From the NCBI GenBank assembly GCA_025930755.1, contig JAICOJ010000013.1, positions 1-51,940 of the forward strand: a stretch of DNA of 51,940 nucleotides, in the 5' to 3' direction. Below are positions 31,572 to 42,779 of the stretch, piece after piece. The stretch's first letter is position 1. Each line of letters starts with the position of its first letter. The DNA is from Gemmatimonadaceae bacterium (GTDB taxonomy: Bacteria > Gemmatimonadota > Gemmatimonadetes > Gemmatimonadales > Gemmatimonadaceae). The position numbers were made by a program, and so were the translations under genes. The notes below the pieces were generated by a model that worked only from the letters and a program-made list of their open reading frames with translations, ran no database searches and was not told the origin of the DNA.

Positions 31572-31646
31572 AAGTCGAACGCGCCATGGCGCGCGTCCCT
31601 GGCGCACGGTAACTGTGGTCCGACCCTGTTTTCAGGAGGTCGCTCC

Positions 31647-32393
31647 GTGCGACTTGTCCTCGCTGCGCTTGCGTTGCTCACGATGCCGGCGGCCCTGTGG
31701 CCGCAGGCCGCTGGCCGCTTCCCCCCCGACTCGCTCATCAACGTGCAGGTTTTTCCCCGCACGACGCCCGTCGCCGAAGTGACGGCGGCCATGCGAAGCT
31801 TTGCGAATGGACTGGGCGTACGCTGCCAGTTCTGCCACGTCGGCGAAGAAGGCATGCCGCTGGACCGCTTTGATTTCGCGAGCGATGAGAAGCGCACGAA
31901 GCTCGTGGCGCGCCAGATGATGCGCATGGTCCAGGAGATCAATCGACGGCTCGATACGCTACCCGGTCGCGCGGCGGCAGGACTCGAGGTGAGCTGCGCG
32001 ACCTGTCATCGCGGGGTCAGCACGCCGACTCCCCTCTCGACGCTCATCGCCGATGCGGCGATGGCCGCGGGCGCCGACTCGGCGGTCCGTGCCTATCGGG
32101 CGCTTCGCCAGCGATTCCACGGGCGCGACGCGTACGACTTCGGCGAGGGCTCGCTCAACGCGGCAGCGCTTCGTGTTGGTCGCGCGGGAAAATACGACGA
32201 GGCGCTCGCGCTGCTCCGTCTCAACGAAGAGGTGTTCCCGAGCTCCGCGGGGACCTCGGTCGTTCGCGGCAACATTAGCTTGATGAAAGGGGATACGACC
32301 GCCGCCGAGGCGGCGTTCCGCGAAGCGCTGCGACGCGATCCCGCCGGCAACGAGGCGCGCGGCCGGCTTCGCGCCATTGGGCGTCAGCCGTAG
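31647..32393 (+). CDS. Reaction-centre-type cytochrome c with C-terminal TPR-like part
   Basis: The 248-residue protein starts at GTG 31647 with CAGGAGGT upstream and a Sec signal. Two haem motifs are present, CQFCH (60-64) and CATCH (117-121), separated by 'FDFASDEKRTKLVARQMMRMVQEIN', the pattern of the photosynthetic reaction-centre cytochrome c domain that is common in non-phototrophic bacteria too. Residues 150-245 form TPR-like helical pairs. It should be a periplasmic electron carrier. Nothing nearby indicates phototrophy. Confidence 0.85.
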   Translation: MRLVLAALALLTMPAALWPQAAGRFPPDSLINVQVFPRTTPVAEVTAAMRSFANGLGVRCQFCHVGEEGMPLDRFDFASDEKRTKLVARQMMRMVQEINRRLDTLPGRAAAGLEVSCATCHRGVSTPTPLSTLIADAAMAAGADSAVRAYRALRQRFHGRDAYDFGEGSLNAAALRVGRAGKYDEALALLRLNEEVFPSSAGTSVVRGNISLMKGDTTAAEAAFREALRRDPAGNEARGRLRAIGRQP

Positions 32394-32413
32394 GCACGGC
32401 AGGGAGCCGAAGC

Positions 32414-32740
32414 ATGCGTCTATCGACAGCCGGTCGAGCTCTGGTCATGGTTGGGGCGCTCGTCGGGACGGCCGCCGGGATCGGACTCGCCGTTGGGTTC
32501 GACATCAGCCGGGTCCCACCTTGGATGATCACGGTCGGGATGTACAAGCTCGCCTTCATTGCGGCGGGCGGGCTGCTCTTCGCCGGGGCAGCGCTCGGTC
32601 GCGCAGCCCGACAGAACCGCCCTAACGACGCCGATCGCGGTCCCCGCGCCGTTGGTCCCGGCCCCGCCAGGTTCGCCGATGGGACGCCACGTGAAACCGA
32701 GCCGGTGGAGCGCAAGAACCGCCCAGAGTCTGGGGCGTAG
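32414..32740 (+). CDS. Small membrane protein
   Basis: The 108-residue protein has two hydrophobic segments (about residues 10-28 and 42-62) and a long polar tail rich in Arg, Pro and Asp that is probably disordered. It is 20 bases after the cytochrome c gene, so a shared transcript is plausible. No family recognised. Confidence 0.55.
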   Translation: MRLSTAGRALVMVGALVGTAAGIGLAVGFDISRVPPWMITVGMYKLAFIAAGGLLFAGAALGRAARQNRPNDADRGPRAVGPGPARFADGTPRETEPVERKNRPESGA

Positions 32741-32858
32741 CGGGCTGGCCGGGTCCAGGGAGTGACTGCCCGGGCGCAGACCCTGCATATGGATTCATTC
32801 CCCTGGACGGGATACGTTCCGGCCGGCGAGCTCCCTCGGAAATCCCTGCGCACCACTC

Positions 32859-34127
32859 ATGGATCGGGTACTGGCGGTCATCCTCGGCGGCGGTGCGGGC
32901 ACGCGGCTCTTTCCGCTCACGCGCGACCGTGCCAAGCCCGCCGTGCCCCTCGCCGGGAAGTACCGCCTGGTCGACGTCCCGATCTCGAATTGCCTCAACT
33001 CGAAGCTCGACCGGATCTTCGTCATCACCCAGTTCAACTCGGCGAGCCTCAACAACCACGTCGCGCGCGCCTACGCGTTCGATCGGTTCAGCGGTGGCTT
33101 CGTGACGATCCTCGCCGCCGAGCAGACGCCATCGTCGGAGAAATGGTATCAGGGCACCGCTGACGCCGTGCGCCGGTCGATTCCCCATTTCAAGAGTCAG
33201 ATCCACGACCGCGTCCTCATCCTTTCCGGCGATCAGCTCTACACGATGGACTACCGGCTGATGCTCGAGCATCACCAGAAGAGCAAGGCGGACATCACGG
33301 TGGCGGTGACACCGGTCGTGGCGGCCGATGCCCCGGCGTTCGGCATTCTCAAGACGGACGACACGCAGCGCATTACCGAATTCTACGAGAAGCCGAAGAT
33401 CGACAACCTCGTTGGCAAGGAGAGTCCCGTCTCGCCCGAGCTGACCGCGCAGGGTCGCATCTATCTCGCGTCGATGGGCATCTATCTCTTCGAGGCCTCC
33501 GTGCTGTACGATCTGCTCGACTCGCGGCCGGACGACCACGATTTCGGCAAGGCGATCATCCCGAACGCGATTCACGAGCGAGCCGTCGTCGCGTACCCCT
33601 TCACGGGGTACTGGAACGACATTGGAACGGTGCGCTCGTTCTTCGAGACGAACATCATGCTCGCGCAGCCGCATCCGGCGTTCAACCTGTACGATCCGAA
33701 CTTTCCGCTGTACACCGACGCGTTGATGCTTCCGCCGGCGAAGATCAGCCGGTCGCGCCTGGAGAACACGCTCGTCGGCGTCGGCATCGTGGTCGTCGAC
33801 AGTGACATCTCGAACTCCGTCATCGGCCTCCGGTCGTTCATCGATCGCGGCGCGCGACTGCACCGTACGGTGTTCATGGGTGCGGACTATTTCCGGTGGG
33901 AAGAATCGGAGGCGCGCAACAGCGCCCAGGGGCCGACCTATCCCGGCGTCGGCCAGGGGACGCACATCGAGAACGCCATCGTCGACAAGAACGCCTCGAT
34001 CGGCAACCGCTGCACGATCACGAACGCGGCGGGTGTCCAGGAAGGCGAAGGCCCCGGCTTCTACATCCGCGATGGCATCATCGTGATCGTGAAGAATGCC
34101 GAGATCGCCGACGGCACCGTCATCTGA
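32859..34127 (+). CDS. glgC: Glucose-1-phosphate adenylyltransferase
   Basis: The 422-residue protein makes ADP-glucose from ATP and glucose 1-phosphate, the first committed step of bacterial glycogen synthesis. It has the nucleotidyltransferase start 'LGGGAGTRLFPLTRDRAKPAVPLAGKYRLVDVP' (split here: Gly-rich loop at residues 9-14, Lys after RDRA), the 'FSGGFVTILAA' and 'EKWYQGTADAVR' segments, and a left-handed beta-helix C-terminus from about residue 300. Length is normal. The next gene starts nine bases later and encodes the matching synthase. Confidence 0.95.
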   Translation: MDRVLAVILGGGAGTRLFPLTRDRAKPAVPLAGKYRLVDVPISNCLNSKLDRIFVITQFNSASLNNHVARAYAFDRFSGGFVTILAAEQTPSSEKWYQGTADAVRRSIPHFKSQIHDRVLILSGDQLYTMDYRLMLEHHQKSKADITVAVTPVVAADAPAFGILKTDDTQRITEFYEKPKIDNLVGKESPVSPELTAQGRIYLASMGIYLFEASVLYDLLDSRPDDHDFGKAIIPNAIHERAVVAYPFTGYWNDIGTVRSFFETNIMLAQPHPAFNLYDPNFPLYTDALMLPPAKISRSRLENTLVGVGIVVVDSDISNSVIGLRSFIDRGARLHRTVFMGADYFRWEESEARNSAQGPTYPGVGQGTHIENAIVDKNASIGNRCTITNAAGVQEGEGPGFYIRDGIIVIVKNAEIADGTVI

Positions 34128-34136
34128 CGCTGCGTC

Positions 34137-35378
34137 GTGCGCATCGCCCTGTTCACGAACGAGTATCCGCCTAACGTCTACGGCGGGGCCGGCGTCCACG
34201 TCGAGTACCTTTCGCGCGAGCTGGCGCGCGCCGAGGGCGGCGTTCATCACGTGGACGTCCTGTGCTTCGGTGATCAGGACGAGACGAAGGGCAACCTTCG
34301 CGTTCGCGGCGTCGCGCCGTCGTTGCGCTTCCCGACGCAGGACCCTCGACACGCCAGGTTCCTCGACGCCGTTCTGCGCGACCTGGCGATGGTGGGGGCG
34401 GTGGAGTCGCCCGACGTCGTGCACTGTCACACCTGGTACTCCCACCTTGCGGGCTGCCTCGCGCGTCCGCTCACCGGTGCACCGCTCGTGCTGACGACCC
34501 ACTCCCTCGAGCCGCATCGGCCCTGGAAGGTCGAGCAGCTGGGGAGCGCCTACCACGCGACGACGTGGATCGAGCGCACCGCGTACGAGAATGCCGATGG
34601 CGTCGTGGCGGTCTCGCAGGCGATGAAGGAGGACGTCCAGGCGCTGTACGGCGTGGCCGCCGAGCGCGTGGAAGTCATTCATAACGGCATCGACCCCGAC
34701 GAATATCGCCCGCGTCCCGCGCCGGCGACCTTGCGAAGACTCGGCGTCGACCCCGACGTGCCGATCGTGCTCTTCGTCGGCCGCATCACGCGGCAAAAGG
34801 GCATCCTGCACCTGGTGCGAGCGATCAAATACCTGAAGGAGGGTGTCCAGGTCGTGCTGTGCGCCGGCGCGCCAGACACCGAGGCAATCGCGACGGAGAT
34901 GACCGAGCTCGTCGCGCAGGCAAAGCGCGATGCCGCGACGCCCATCGTCTGGATCCCGGAGATGGTGTCGAAGGCGGACGTCATCGCGCTCTACACGCAC
35001 GCCGAGGTCTTCGTCTGCCCATCCGTCTACGAGCCGTTCGGGATCATCAACCTCGAGGCAATGGCGTGCGAGACGCCGGTCGTCGCCGCGGCGGTTGGGG
35101 GAATCCCCGAGATCGTGGTGCCAGGCGAGACCGGGCTCCTGGTGCCGCTCGAGGCTGAAGGGGGCGAGTCGCCCGAGCCACGGAACGCGGACGCGTTCTC
35201 ACGGGCGCTTGCCGCGGCGGTGAACGAGCTGATGATGGCCGGCCCCGACCGTCGCTCCGAAATGGGCAGGGCGGCGCGGGCGCGCGTTCTTCAGCACTTC
35301 AGCTGGACGCACATCGCGCAGGTGACGCTCGAGTTTTATCGAGACCTCATCGAGAGGCGGCGGCGCGAGGAGTCGTGA
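34137..35378 (+). CDS. Glycogen synthase-type glycosyltransferase (GT4)
   Basis: The 413-residue protein starts at GTG 34137 and has the two Rossmann domains of GT-B enzymes: 'FTNEYPPNVYGGAGVHVEYLSREL' (the donor-loop motif), 'VVHCHTWYSHLAGC', and the C-terminal 'VFVCPSVYEPFGIINLEAMACETPVV' with the E-x7-E pattern. It fits the actinobacterial-style GlgA/GlgM group that elongates alpha-1,4-glucan or makes maltose 1-phosphate from ADP-glucose. It follows glgC by nine bases and overlaps the Nudix gene by four. Confidence 0.9.
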   Translation: MRIALFTNEYPPNVYGGAGVHVEYLSRELARAEGGVHHVDVLCFGDQDETKGNLRVRGVAPSLRFPTQDPRHARFLDAVLRDLAMVGAVESPDVVHCHTWYSHLAGCLARPLTGAPLVLTTHSLEPHRPWKVEQLGSAYHATTWIERTAYENADGVVAVSQAMKEDVQALYGVAAERVEVIHNGIDPDEYRPRPAPATLRRLGVDPDVPIVLFVGRITRQKGILHLVRAIKYLKEGVQVVLCAGAPDTEAIATEMTELVAQAKRDAATPIVWIPEMVSKADVIALYTHAEVFVCPSVYEPFGIINLEAMACETPVVAAAVGGIPEIVVPGETGLLVPLEAEGGESPEPRNADAFSRALAAAVNELMMAGPDRRSEMGRAARARVLQHFSWTHIAQVTLEFYRDLIERRRREES

Positions 35379-35974
35379 CCGACATTCTCACGCTTCTCGA
35401 GGAGCTTCAGAGCATCGCGCGAACAGGGCTCAACTATAGCACCGACCCGTACGCGCGTGCCCATTACTCGCGGCTCCTGGAGCTGGCGGCGACGCACTAT
35501 GGCCGGGCCCTCGATCTTCCCGCGCAGGAAGTTCGCGCCCGTCTTCAGGGAGAGCTTGGCTCGATCACACCGAAGGTCGGCGCCGATGCCGCAATCTTCG
35601 ATGAGGAGGGCCGCATCCTCCTCGTCGAGCGCGCCGACGACCGATGCTGGGGATTGCCCGCCGGGTGGGTGGACCCGAACGAGGCACCCATTGACACCGT
35701 GCGGCGTGAAGCGCGGGAAGAGCTCGCGCTGGAGGTCGAGCCGGTGCAGCTCGTGGACGTGATGTTCCGGCCGGCAAGCGCCGACTGGGGACCACACGCG
35801 GTGGTGTCGATCGTCTATCTCTGTGAGGTGCGCGGCGGGAAGATCGCGCTCTCGCACGAGGTGCTCCAGGCCCGATTCTGGACCATCGAGCACGTTCCGG
35901 TGTGGCATAAGGACCACCTCAAGTTCGCGAAGACCGCCCGGGCCGTCTGGACGACCCGACAAGCGAAGGTGTAG
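35375..35974 (+). CDS. Nudix hydrolase
   Basis: The 199-residue protein starts at GTG 35375, overlapping the synthase stop (GTGA). Residues about 1-65 form a helical N-terminal domain as in ADP-sugar or ADP-ribose Nudix enzymes. The Nudix box follows: G-W-V-D-P-N-E then 'REAREELALEVE'. It should hydrolyse a nucleoside diphosphate derivative with Mg2+. Given the glgC/GT4 context, ADP-glucose is an attractive but unproven substrate. Confidence 0.88.
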   Translation: MTDILTLLEELQSIARTGLNYSTDPYARAHYSRLLELAATHYGRALDLPAQEVRARLQGELGSITPKVGADAAIFDEEGRILLVERADDRCWGLPAGWVDPNEAPIDTVRREAREELALEVEPVQLVDVMFRPASADWGPHAVVSIVYLCEVRGGKIALSHEVLQARFWTIEHVPVWHKDHLKFAKTARAVWTTRQAKV

Positions 35975-36013
35975 GTTGGCAGCCGTCAGCGCATACCCCT
36001 ATTCGAGGCTCCG

Positions 36014-36193
36014 ATGGACAACAAGAAGCTGCTCGCCTTGGCCAGAAAGAACGCCGCCAAATCGGCGAATCTCGAGAAGAAGCTGAAAAAGAAGACGTAC
36101 GACGCCACCCTCGACGTGACCCGTCCCGAGGAACCGCCGGAGGACAGCGAGGCGGACGCCATCTTTCGCGAGATGAAGAAGCGGGAGTTTTGA
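36014..36193 (+). CDS. Small basic, charged protein (59 aa)
   Basis: A 59-residue frame, MDNKKLLALARKNAAKSANL at the start, continues with a Lys-rich helix ('EKKLKKKTYDA') and an acidic stretch before 'EMKKREF'. GAGG-type sequence lies just upstream. High lysine content is unlike the Arg-rich noise frames of this genome, which supports real coding. No family recognised. Confidence 0.6.
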   Translation: MDNKKLLALARKNAAKSANLEKKLKKKTYDATLDVTRPEEPPEDSEADAIFREMKKREF

Positions 36194-36269
36194 CCCCCGT
36201 TGACCCGCCGCCCCAGGGACCCAGGAGCGGCGGTAGCACATTTGCATAGGCACTGGTTGTGAGAACGTT

Positions 36270-36599
36270 GTGTCCGCTGCGGTGACCCTTGGGGAGGCGG
36301 CGATGCGGCTGCGCCCACTTGAAAGGGGCGGCTTGGGGCTCGCGACACTGATCGCTGCCAGCACTGTGTGGGTCGCCATTGGTGACCGACACTGGGCGGC
36401 TACGCTCGTGCTCGGCGTGCTGGCCCTGGCCTGCGCCTACCCCGCGATCACCGGTCGCGATCCGTTCGACCCTCGCAATCGGCGCCGAAAGCACCGCCGG
36501 CATCGGTCCAGGAAGGGGATGACCGCCGCGGGAACGACTCCCCCCGGCGGGGACACACCCTCTATCCTCGGTTCGCCGGACGGCGAACCTCGAGCCTAG
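36270..36599 (+). CDS. Small membrane protein with basic tail
   Basis: The 109-residue frame has two hydrophobic segments (about residues 22-40 and 44-62), then an Arg/His/Lys-rich stretch (RRRKHRRHRSRK) and a Gly/Pro tail. Start is GTG 36270 or ATG 36303. Three bases separate it from the histidine kinase gene. No family recognised. Confidence 0.5.
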   Translation: MSAAVTLGEAAMRLRPLERGGLGLATLIAASTVWVAIGDRHWAATLVLGVLALACAYPAITGRDPFDPRNRRRKHRRHRSRKGMTAAGTTPPGGDTPSILGSPDGEPRA

Positions 36600-36602
36600 C
36601 AC

Positions 36603-37781
36603 TTGCCGAACATCGGCAGCCCCCCGGCCCGCGAATCCGGCCCCCCTCCCTCCCCGCACGCGACCGAGCTCTATCGTCTGCTCGTCGAGCGGGTGACGGA
36701 CTACGCCATCTTCGCGCTCGACCCCGGAGGCCACATCGTCAGCTGGAATCCCGGGGCGCAGCGGCTCAAAGGGTATCTCGCGCACGAGATCATCGGAAAG
36801 CACTTCTCGATCTTCTATCCCGAGAGCGACAGACGAGCCGGCAAAACGGAGTGGGAGCTCGAGGTGGCGATGGACGTCGGCCGGGTGGAAGACGAAGGGT
36901 GGCGTCTCCGGAAGGACGGAACTCGATTCTGGGCCAACGTGGTCATCACCGCGCTTCGCGACGATGACGGACGACTCGTTGGATTCGCCAAGATCACGCG
37001 CGATCTCACCGAGCGCATGGAGGCACAGGAGCGCGCGATCAACGACGCGCGACGTCTGGCCGAGGTCGAGGGACTGAGCCGGGCCAAGAGCCAGTTCCTG
37101 GCATCGATGTCGCACGAGCTGCGAACGCCGCTCAACGCCATCGGGGGATACGCGGAGCTGATCGAGATGGGGCTTGGCGGCAGCGTCTCGGAGCAGCAGC
37201 GCGAGTATCTGGCCCGGATTCGCAGCAGCCAGCAGCACCTCCTGCGCATCATCAACGATCTGCTCAACTACAGCCGCATCGAGTCGGGGAAGCTCACCTA
37301 CGAGCAGGAGAAGGTCCCGCTTCGGGCGGTGATCGACGCGGTCGCGAGCATGGTCGGGCCCCAGGCCGCGGGCAAGAATATCACGGTGGAGACCCCTCCA
37401 TGTCGCGATGACGTGATCGCGCTCGCCGATCGGCTCAAGGTCGAGCAGATCGTGCTCAACCTCGTCACGAACGCAGTCAAGTTCACGCCGCCGACGGGCC
37501 GCGTGACGGTCGCCTGCCAGAGCGGCGAGGACCAGGTCAAGCTGACGGTTGCCGACACGGGACCGGGTATTCCGGGGGACCGAATCGATGACATCTTCGA
37601 GCCCTTCGTTCAGCTCGGCCGTTCGCTCTCCAGCGGGCACGAGGGCGCCGGCCTTGGCCTCGCGATCAGCCGTGATCTCGCGCGCGCCATGGACGGCGAC
37701 GTGACCGTCGAAAGCACATCCGGCAAAGGCGCGACCTTCACGCTGACCTTGCCGACGGCGGCAGCGACGCGACACGCCTAA
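36603..37781 (+). CDS. PAS-domain sensor histidine kinase
   Basis: The 392-residue protein has no membrane segment. A PAS domain covers about residues 22-140 ('DYAIFALDPGGHIVSWNPGAQRLKGY'), followed by HisKA with phosphoacceptor His171 in 'SMSHELRTPLN', and HATPase_c with N-box 'NLVTNAVKF', G1 'DTGPGIPGD' and G2 'GAGLGLAI'. It is a cytosolic sensor that would phosphorylate a response regulator encoded elsewhere. The only plausible start is TTG 36603. Its stop overlaps the convergent SRPBCC gene by four bases. Confidence 0.92.
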   Translation: MPNIGSPPARESGPPPSPHATELYRLLVERVTDYAIFALDPGGHIVSWNPGAQRLKGYLAHEIIGKHFSIFYPESDRRAGKTEWELEVAMDVGRVEDEGWRLRKDGTRFWANVVITALRDDDGRLVGFAKITRDLTERMEAQERAINDARRLAEVEGLSRAKSQFLASMSHELRTPLNAIGGYAELIEMGLGGSVSEQQREYLARIRSSQQHLLRIINDLLNYSRIESGKLTYEQEKVPLRAVIDAVASMVGPQAAGKNITVETPPCRDDVIALADRLKVEQIVLNLVTNAVKFTPPTGRVTVACQSGEDQVKLTVADTGPGIPGDRIDDIFEPFVQLGRSLSSGHEGAGLGLAISRDLARAMDGDVTVESTSGKGATFTLTLPTAAATRHA

Positions 37782-38551
37782 CGCGGCGCCGTCCAGAAGC
37801 CGGTCACCGACCGGATCCTGCCGGTCGAGCCCAGCACGAAGACGTTGGTCCCGCGTGCGCGTTCTTGTCCGTCGCTGCTGCTCGCGACCCAATCCACCAA
37901 CGCCGTTCCCTGGCAGTGCCGCACGCTCCCGGCGCGCTTCATCCGCAACCCCGGCATGTGGAGCTGCGCGGCCGCGATGTGCGGAAGCAGGTCGTCGAGC
38001 CCGTCGGTGTTCCCGAAGCGATCCTGAAAACGGAGCTCACTCTCGGCGACGCGCCGAAGCGCGGCCTCGCGCGTTCGCTCGTCAGGCTCGGCCCACGCGT
38101 CGAACCAGGTATCGATCACTGAGGCAGCGTCGGCGTGCAGCTCATCGGCCACGACGTTCGAGAACAGCGCGAGCTGATAGCGCCAGCCCTGAACGTGCTC
38201 GTCGCGGACGGCCTGCTCCGCAAACTCGTGCGTGAGATGAAGGTGGGTGCCGAGTCGATGGGGCTCGAGCCGGATGGTGACGCGGGAGCTCCCGGAGGGG
38301 ATGGGGTGGCCCTTCACGAACCCGTACGAAAACACCATGCGCTCGGGCGCTTTCAGCTCGAGGACTTCTCCGGCCACCTCGGTTCCGTCCGGATATCGAA
38401 TCAACAGCGCGCCGCCCCGGCGCGGGTCGATGGTCGATCCCGCTCCCCACCAGGTCGCCCAGTGCGGTGTGTCGGTGAGAAAGCGAAAGACGTTTTCGCG
38501 CGGCGCCTGAATGACGACGCTGCGATCGAGCCGGTACGACAGATTCGACAT
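37778..38551 (-). CDS. SRPBCC domain protein with C-terminal SnoaL-like domain
   Basis: The 257-residue protein has an SRPBCC/AHSA1 domain at about residues 5-140 ('VIQAPRENVFRFLTDTPHWATWWG', 'HLHLTHEF') followed by an NTF2/SnoaL-like domain at about 140-257 ('VIDTWFDAWAEPDERTREAALRRV', ending 'GRIRSVTGFW'). The fusion of two small-molecule-binding folds is less common than the single domains. ATG 38551 is five bases after the ArsR stop, so the two form an operon on this strand. Confidence 0.82.
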   Translation of the reverse strand: MSNLSYRLDRSVVIQAPRENVFRFLTDTPHWATWWGAGSTIDPRRGGALLIRYPDGTEVAGEVLELKAPERMVFSYGFVKGHPIPSGSSRVTIRLEPHRLGTHLHLTHEFAEQAVRDEHVQGWRYQLALFSNVVADELHADAASVIDTWFDAWAEPDERTREAALRRVAESELRFQDRFGNTDGLDDLLPHIAAAQLHMPGLRMKRAGSVRHCQGTALVDWVASSSDGQERARGTNVFVLGSTGRIRSVTGFWTAPR

Positions 38552-38556
38552 GGAGA

Positions 38557-38928
38557 TCACCCCTTGCGCGCCTTGACGGTTCGGCGTCGCGGATGGGGAC
38601 CGCGACGTGTGTGCTCGAGCTCGGCAGCCAGCTTCAGCCGCCACAGCGCATCGTCCCACATCTGCTCCAGCATCCGGCCTAACGGGCCCAGCGCCTCCCG
38701 CCGCGCCCGATAGAATCGATGTCGCCCCTCGGCGCGCGCGTCGGCCAGGCCGGATTCGGTGAGCGATCGCAGCTGCAGGGAAACGGCGCCAAAGGTGACG
38801 TCCGGCATCGCCCGATGAATCGCGCCGGCGGTGAGCTCCTGCGTCCAGATGAGGCGCAGAATCTCCTGGCGGCGGGGCGACGCGAGCGCGGCAAGGACCG
38901 TCGGGGCGGTGGGAGCGGAGACGTTCAC
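38557..38928 (-). CDS. ArsR family transcriptional regulator
   Basis: The 123-residue protein shows the winged-helix pattern 'VLAALASPRRQEILRLIW', 'VTFGAVSLQLRSLTESGLADARAEGRHRFYRA'. It lies upstream of the SRPBCC-SnoaL gene and has an AT-rich palindrome next to its start. This repeats the ArsR/SRPBCC arrangement at 14348-15657 with a different operator sequence, so the two regulators are likely independent. Confidence 0.85.
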   Translation of the reverse strand: MNVSAPTAPTVLAALASPRRQEILRLIWTQELTAGAIHRAMPDVTFGAVSLQLRSLTESGLADARAEGRHRFYRARREALGPLGRMLEQMWDDALWRLKLAAELEHTRRGPHPRRRTVKARKG

Positions 38929-38934
38929 GGCGGT

Positions 38935-38954
38935 ATTTTAGATATAACTAAAAT
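38935..38954. promoter_or_regulatory. Palindromic operator, probable ArsR site
   Basis: ATTTTAG and CTAAAAT are exact inverted repeats separated by six AT-rich bases, placed just before the ArsR start. Very AT-rich against a GC-rich background. Confidence 0.65.
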
Positions 38955-39052
38955 GATTGTCAAGGACTTTGCACTTTCCAGCCTTGACGGCCCGGCGACA
39001 TCGCGGCCACCATGAGCGGAGGTCGTCTCGCACCCCGTCAGGAATCGGCATC

Positions 39053-39391
39053 GTGGCTCTCTCCCTCCGTGGCTGGCGTCCGCGCCATTTGCTGCTGTCG
39101 TGGGTGGTTTACTGGATCGTGGCCCTTCTGGTCGCCCTCCGCTCCGGGATTGCCGCGATCTGGCGCGTGACGAGCGATCCGGATGCGCACGGCAGCATCA
39201 GCGCGGGCGTGACCGACGGCCTCTTCACGATGACGGTATCGGAGCCGACCGGCGTCGTGTGGCAGGGGAGCGCGTCGATGATGTCGATTCTGCTGTGGTT
39301 CGCCGGTCCGCCGCTGCTGCTGTTCCTGCTATGGCTCGCCGTGCGGCCGCGCGCCGCGGAGCCTGCGCTGTCCGCTCCGCCGCCGCGCTGA
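39053..39391 (+). CDS. Membrane protein of unknown function
   Basis: The 112-residue frame from GTG 39053 has two membrane helices (about residues 14-32 and 78-98) flanking a polar loop. It lies 10 bases before the next small membrane gene. No family recognised. Confidence 0.55.
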   Translation: MALSLRGWRPRHLLLSWVVYWIVALLVALRSGIAAIWRVTSDPDAHGSISAGVTDGLFTMTVSEPTGVVWQGSASMMSILLWFAGPPLLLFLLWLAVRPRAAEPALSAPPPR

Positions 39392-39401
39392 GGTCCCCGT
39401 G

Positions 39402-39752
39402 ATGACCGAGGCGAATGGGTCGGAAACCCTGGCGTCGGTGCTCGTCCGCCGCGCGCGCCAGGCATCGGACGGACGACTCGTGCTCGACGCCGCGAGTGGG
39501 CTCGTGGTCGGTGCGCTGGCCATCGCCTTCCGGCCGCCCGCGTGGCCCGTGGTGCTCAGCGCCGCGGTGTCCATTCTGGCCTTCGGCTCGTGGGGAATCA
39601 GCGATCGGACCTTACGCGACATGGAGGCGGGCTCCCGCGGGGCGCAGGCGCTGCGCGCCCTCTGCGTCGCCCTGGCCGCGCTCGGCGCGCTCGGCGTCGT
39701 CGCTCTCGCCGCGACGACGATGGCGTTCGCGCTCGGCACCTGGGTCAGCTGA
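39402..39752 (+). CDS. Membrane protein of unknown function
   Basis: The 116-residue protein has three hydrophobic segments (about residues 30-44, 48-66, 86-110). It probably shares a transcript with the preceding gene. No family recognised. Confidence 0.55.
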   Translation: MTEANGSETLASVLVRRARQASDGRLVLDAASGLVVGALAIAFRPPAWPVVLSAAVSILAFGSWGISDRTLRDMEAGSRGAQALRALCVALAALGALGVVALAATTMAFALGTWVS

Positions 39753-39767
39753 TGGACACGGCCAGCC

Positions 39768-40328
39768 GTGCCTAACGTGCGTGCCGGGCGCCTTTCGCTG
39801 TTCATCGCGATCACCGCGGTCGCGTGCGGTGATGGGCCGACGGCTCCCGATCCCGAGCCGACCTACCTGCTCCCCTTCCCCGTCGGCGACAGTGCGCTGC
39901 TCATTCAAGGCAACCACGGCTCGTTCACGCACTTCGGACCGTCGGCGTACGGGTTCGACTTTCGCATGACGATCGGGCGGGTGGTGACCGCGATGCGCGC
40001 GGGACAGGTGGTCGCGGTCGAGGAGCGCTACCTGGACGGCAATCGAACGCCGGGGCAGGAGAACCTCGTCTTCCTGCGACACGACGACGGAACGTTCGCC
40101 CGATATTACCACCTGACAGTGAACGGCGCGCTGGTGTCGCTCGGTCAGCGCGTCGCGGCGGGTGACACGATCGGCTTGAGCGGCGATACCGGCTACAGCA
40201 CCACGCCGCATCTGCACGTCGACGTCACGCGCGACTGCGTCGCGTGGGGGTGCCAGACGGTGTGGATCCGGTTCCAGAATGCGGGTGCTGATACGCTCGT
40301 GGCGGGTCGAGTGTATCGCGCGCAGTAA
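39768..40328 (+). CDS. M23 family metallopeptidase, lipoprotein
   Basis: The 186-residue protein starts at GTG 39768 with a signal ending in AVAC, so it is likely a lipoprotein. The peptidase part includes 'THFGPSAYGFDF' (first His/Asp ligands), 'ARYYHLTVNGALVSLGQRVAAGDTIG' and the closing 'HLHVDV'. M23 enzymes cut peptidoglycan peptides or act as LytM-type regulators. The sequence retains the expected His and Asp residues, so activity is plausible. Confidence 0.85.
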   Translation: MPNVRAGRLSLFIAITAVACGDGPTAPDPEPTYLLPFPVGDSALLIQGNHGSFTHFGPSAYGFDFRMTIGRVVTAMRAGQVVAVEERYLDGNRTPGQENLVFLRHDDGTFARYYHLTVNGALVSLGQRVAAGDTIGLSGDTGYSTTPHLHVDVTRDCVAWGCQTVWIRFQNAGADTLVAGRVYRAQ

Positions 40329-40343
40329 GCCGTCGTGCGTGGC

Positions 40344-40384
40344 GGCATCCAGGTTCAACGGTCTCACCTTTGAACCTGGATGCC
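40344..40384 (+). terminator. Strong hairpin, likely terminator
   Basis: GGCATCCAGGTTCAA (40344-40358) and TTGAACCTGGATGCC (40370-40384) are perfect 15-bp inverted repeats with an 11-base loop, right after the M23 gene and before the catabolic operon. No long T-run. Confidence 0.6.
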
Positions 40385-40439
40385 AGCCCCATTTCCAGCC
40401 TCCTAGCCTAGGCACGCGGCTCGGGCGACATTCCGCCCG

Positions 40440-42775
<2,336 letters not shown>

Positions 42776-42779
<4 letters not shown>

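Noticed and set aside
31647-32393. Reaction-centre cytochrome as a sign of phototrophy
   Set aside because: No puf, puh, bch or carotenoid genes are seen, and this domain is common in non-phototrophs.
32622-35000. 792-codon open frame on the minus strand
   Set aside because: Antisense to glgC and the GT4 gene; no motif and biased composition.
35919-37892. 657-codon open frame on the minus strand
   Set aside because: Antisense to the histidine kinase and its neighbours; no motif.
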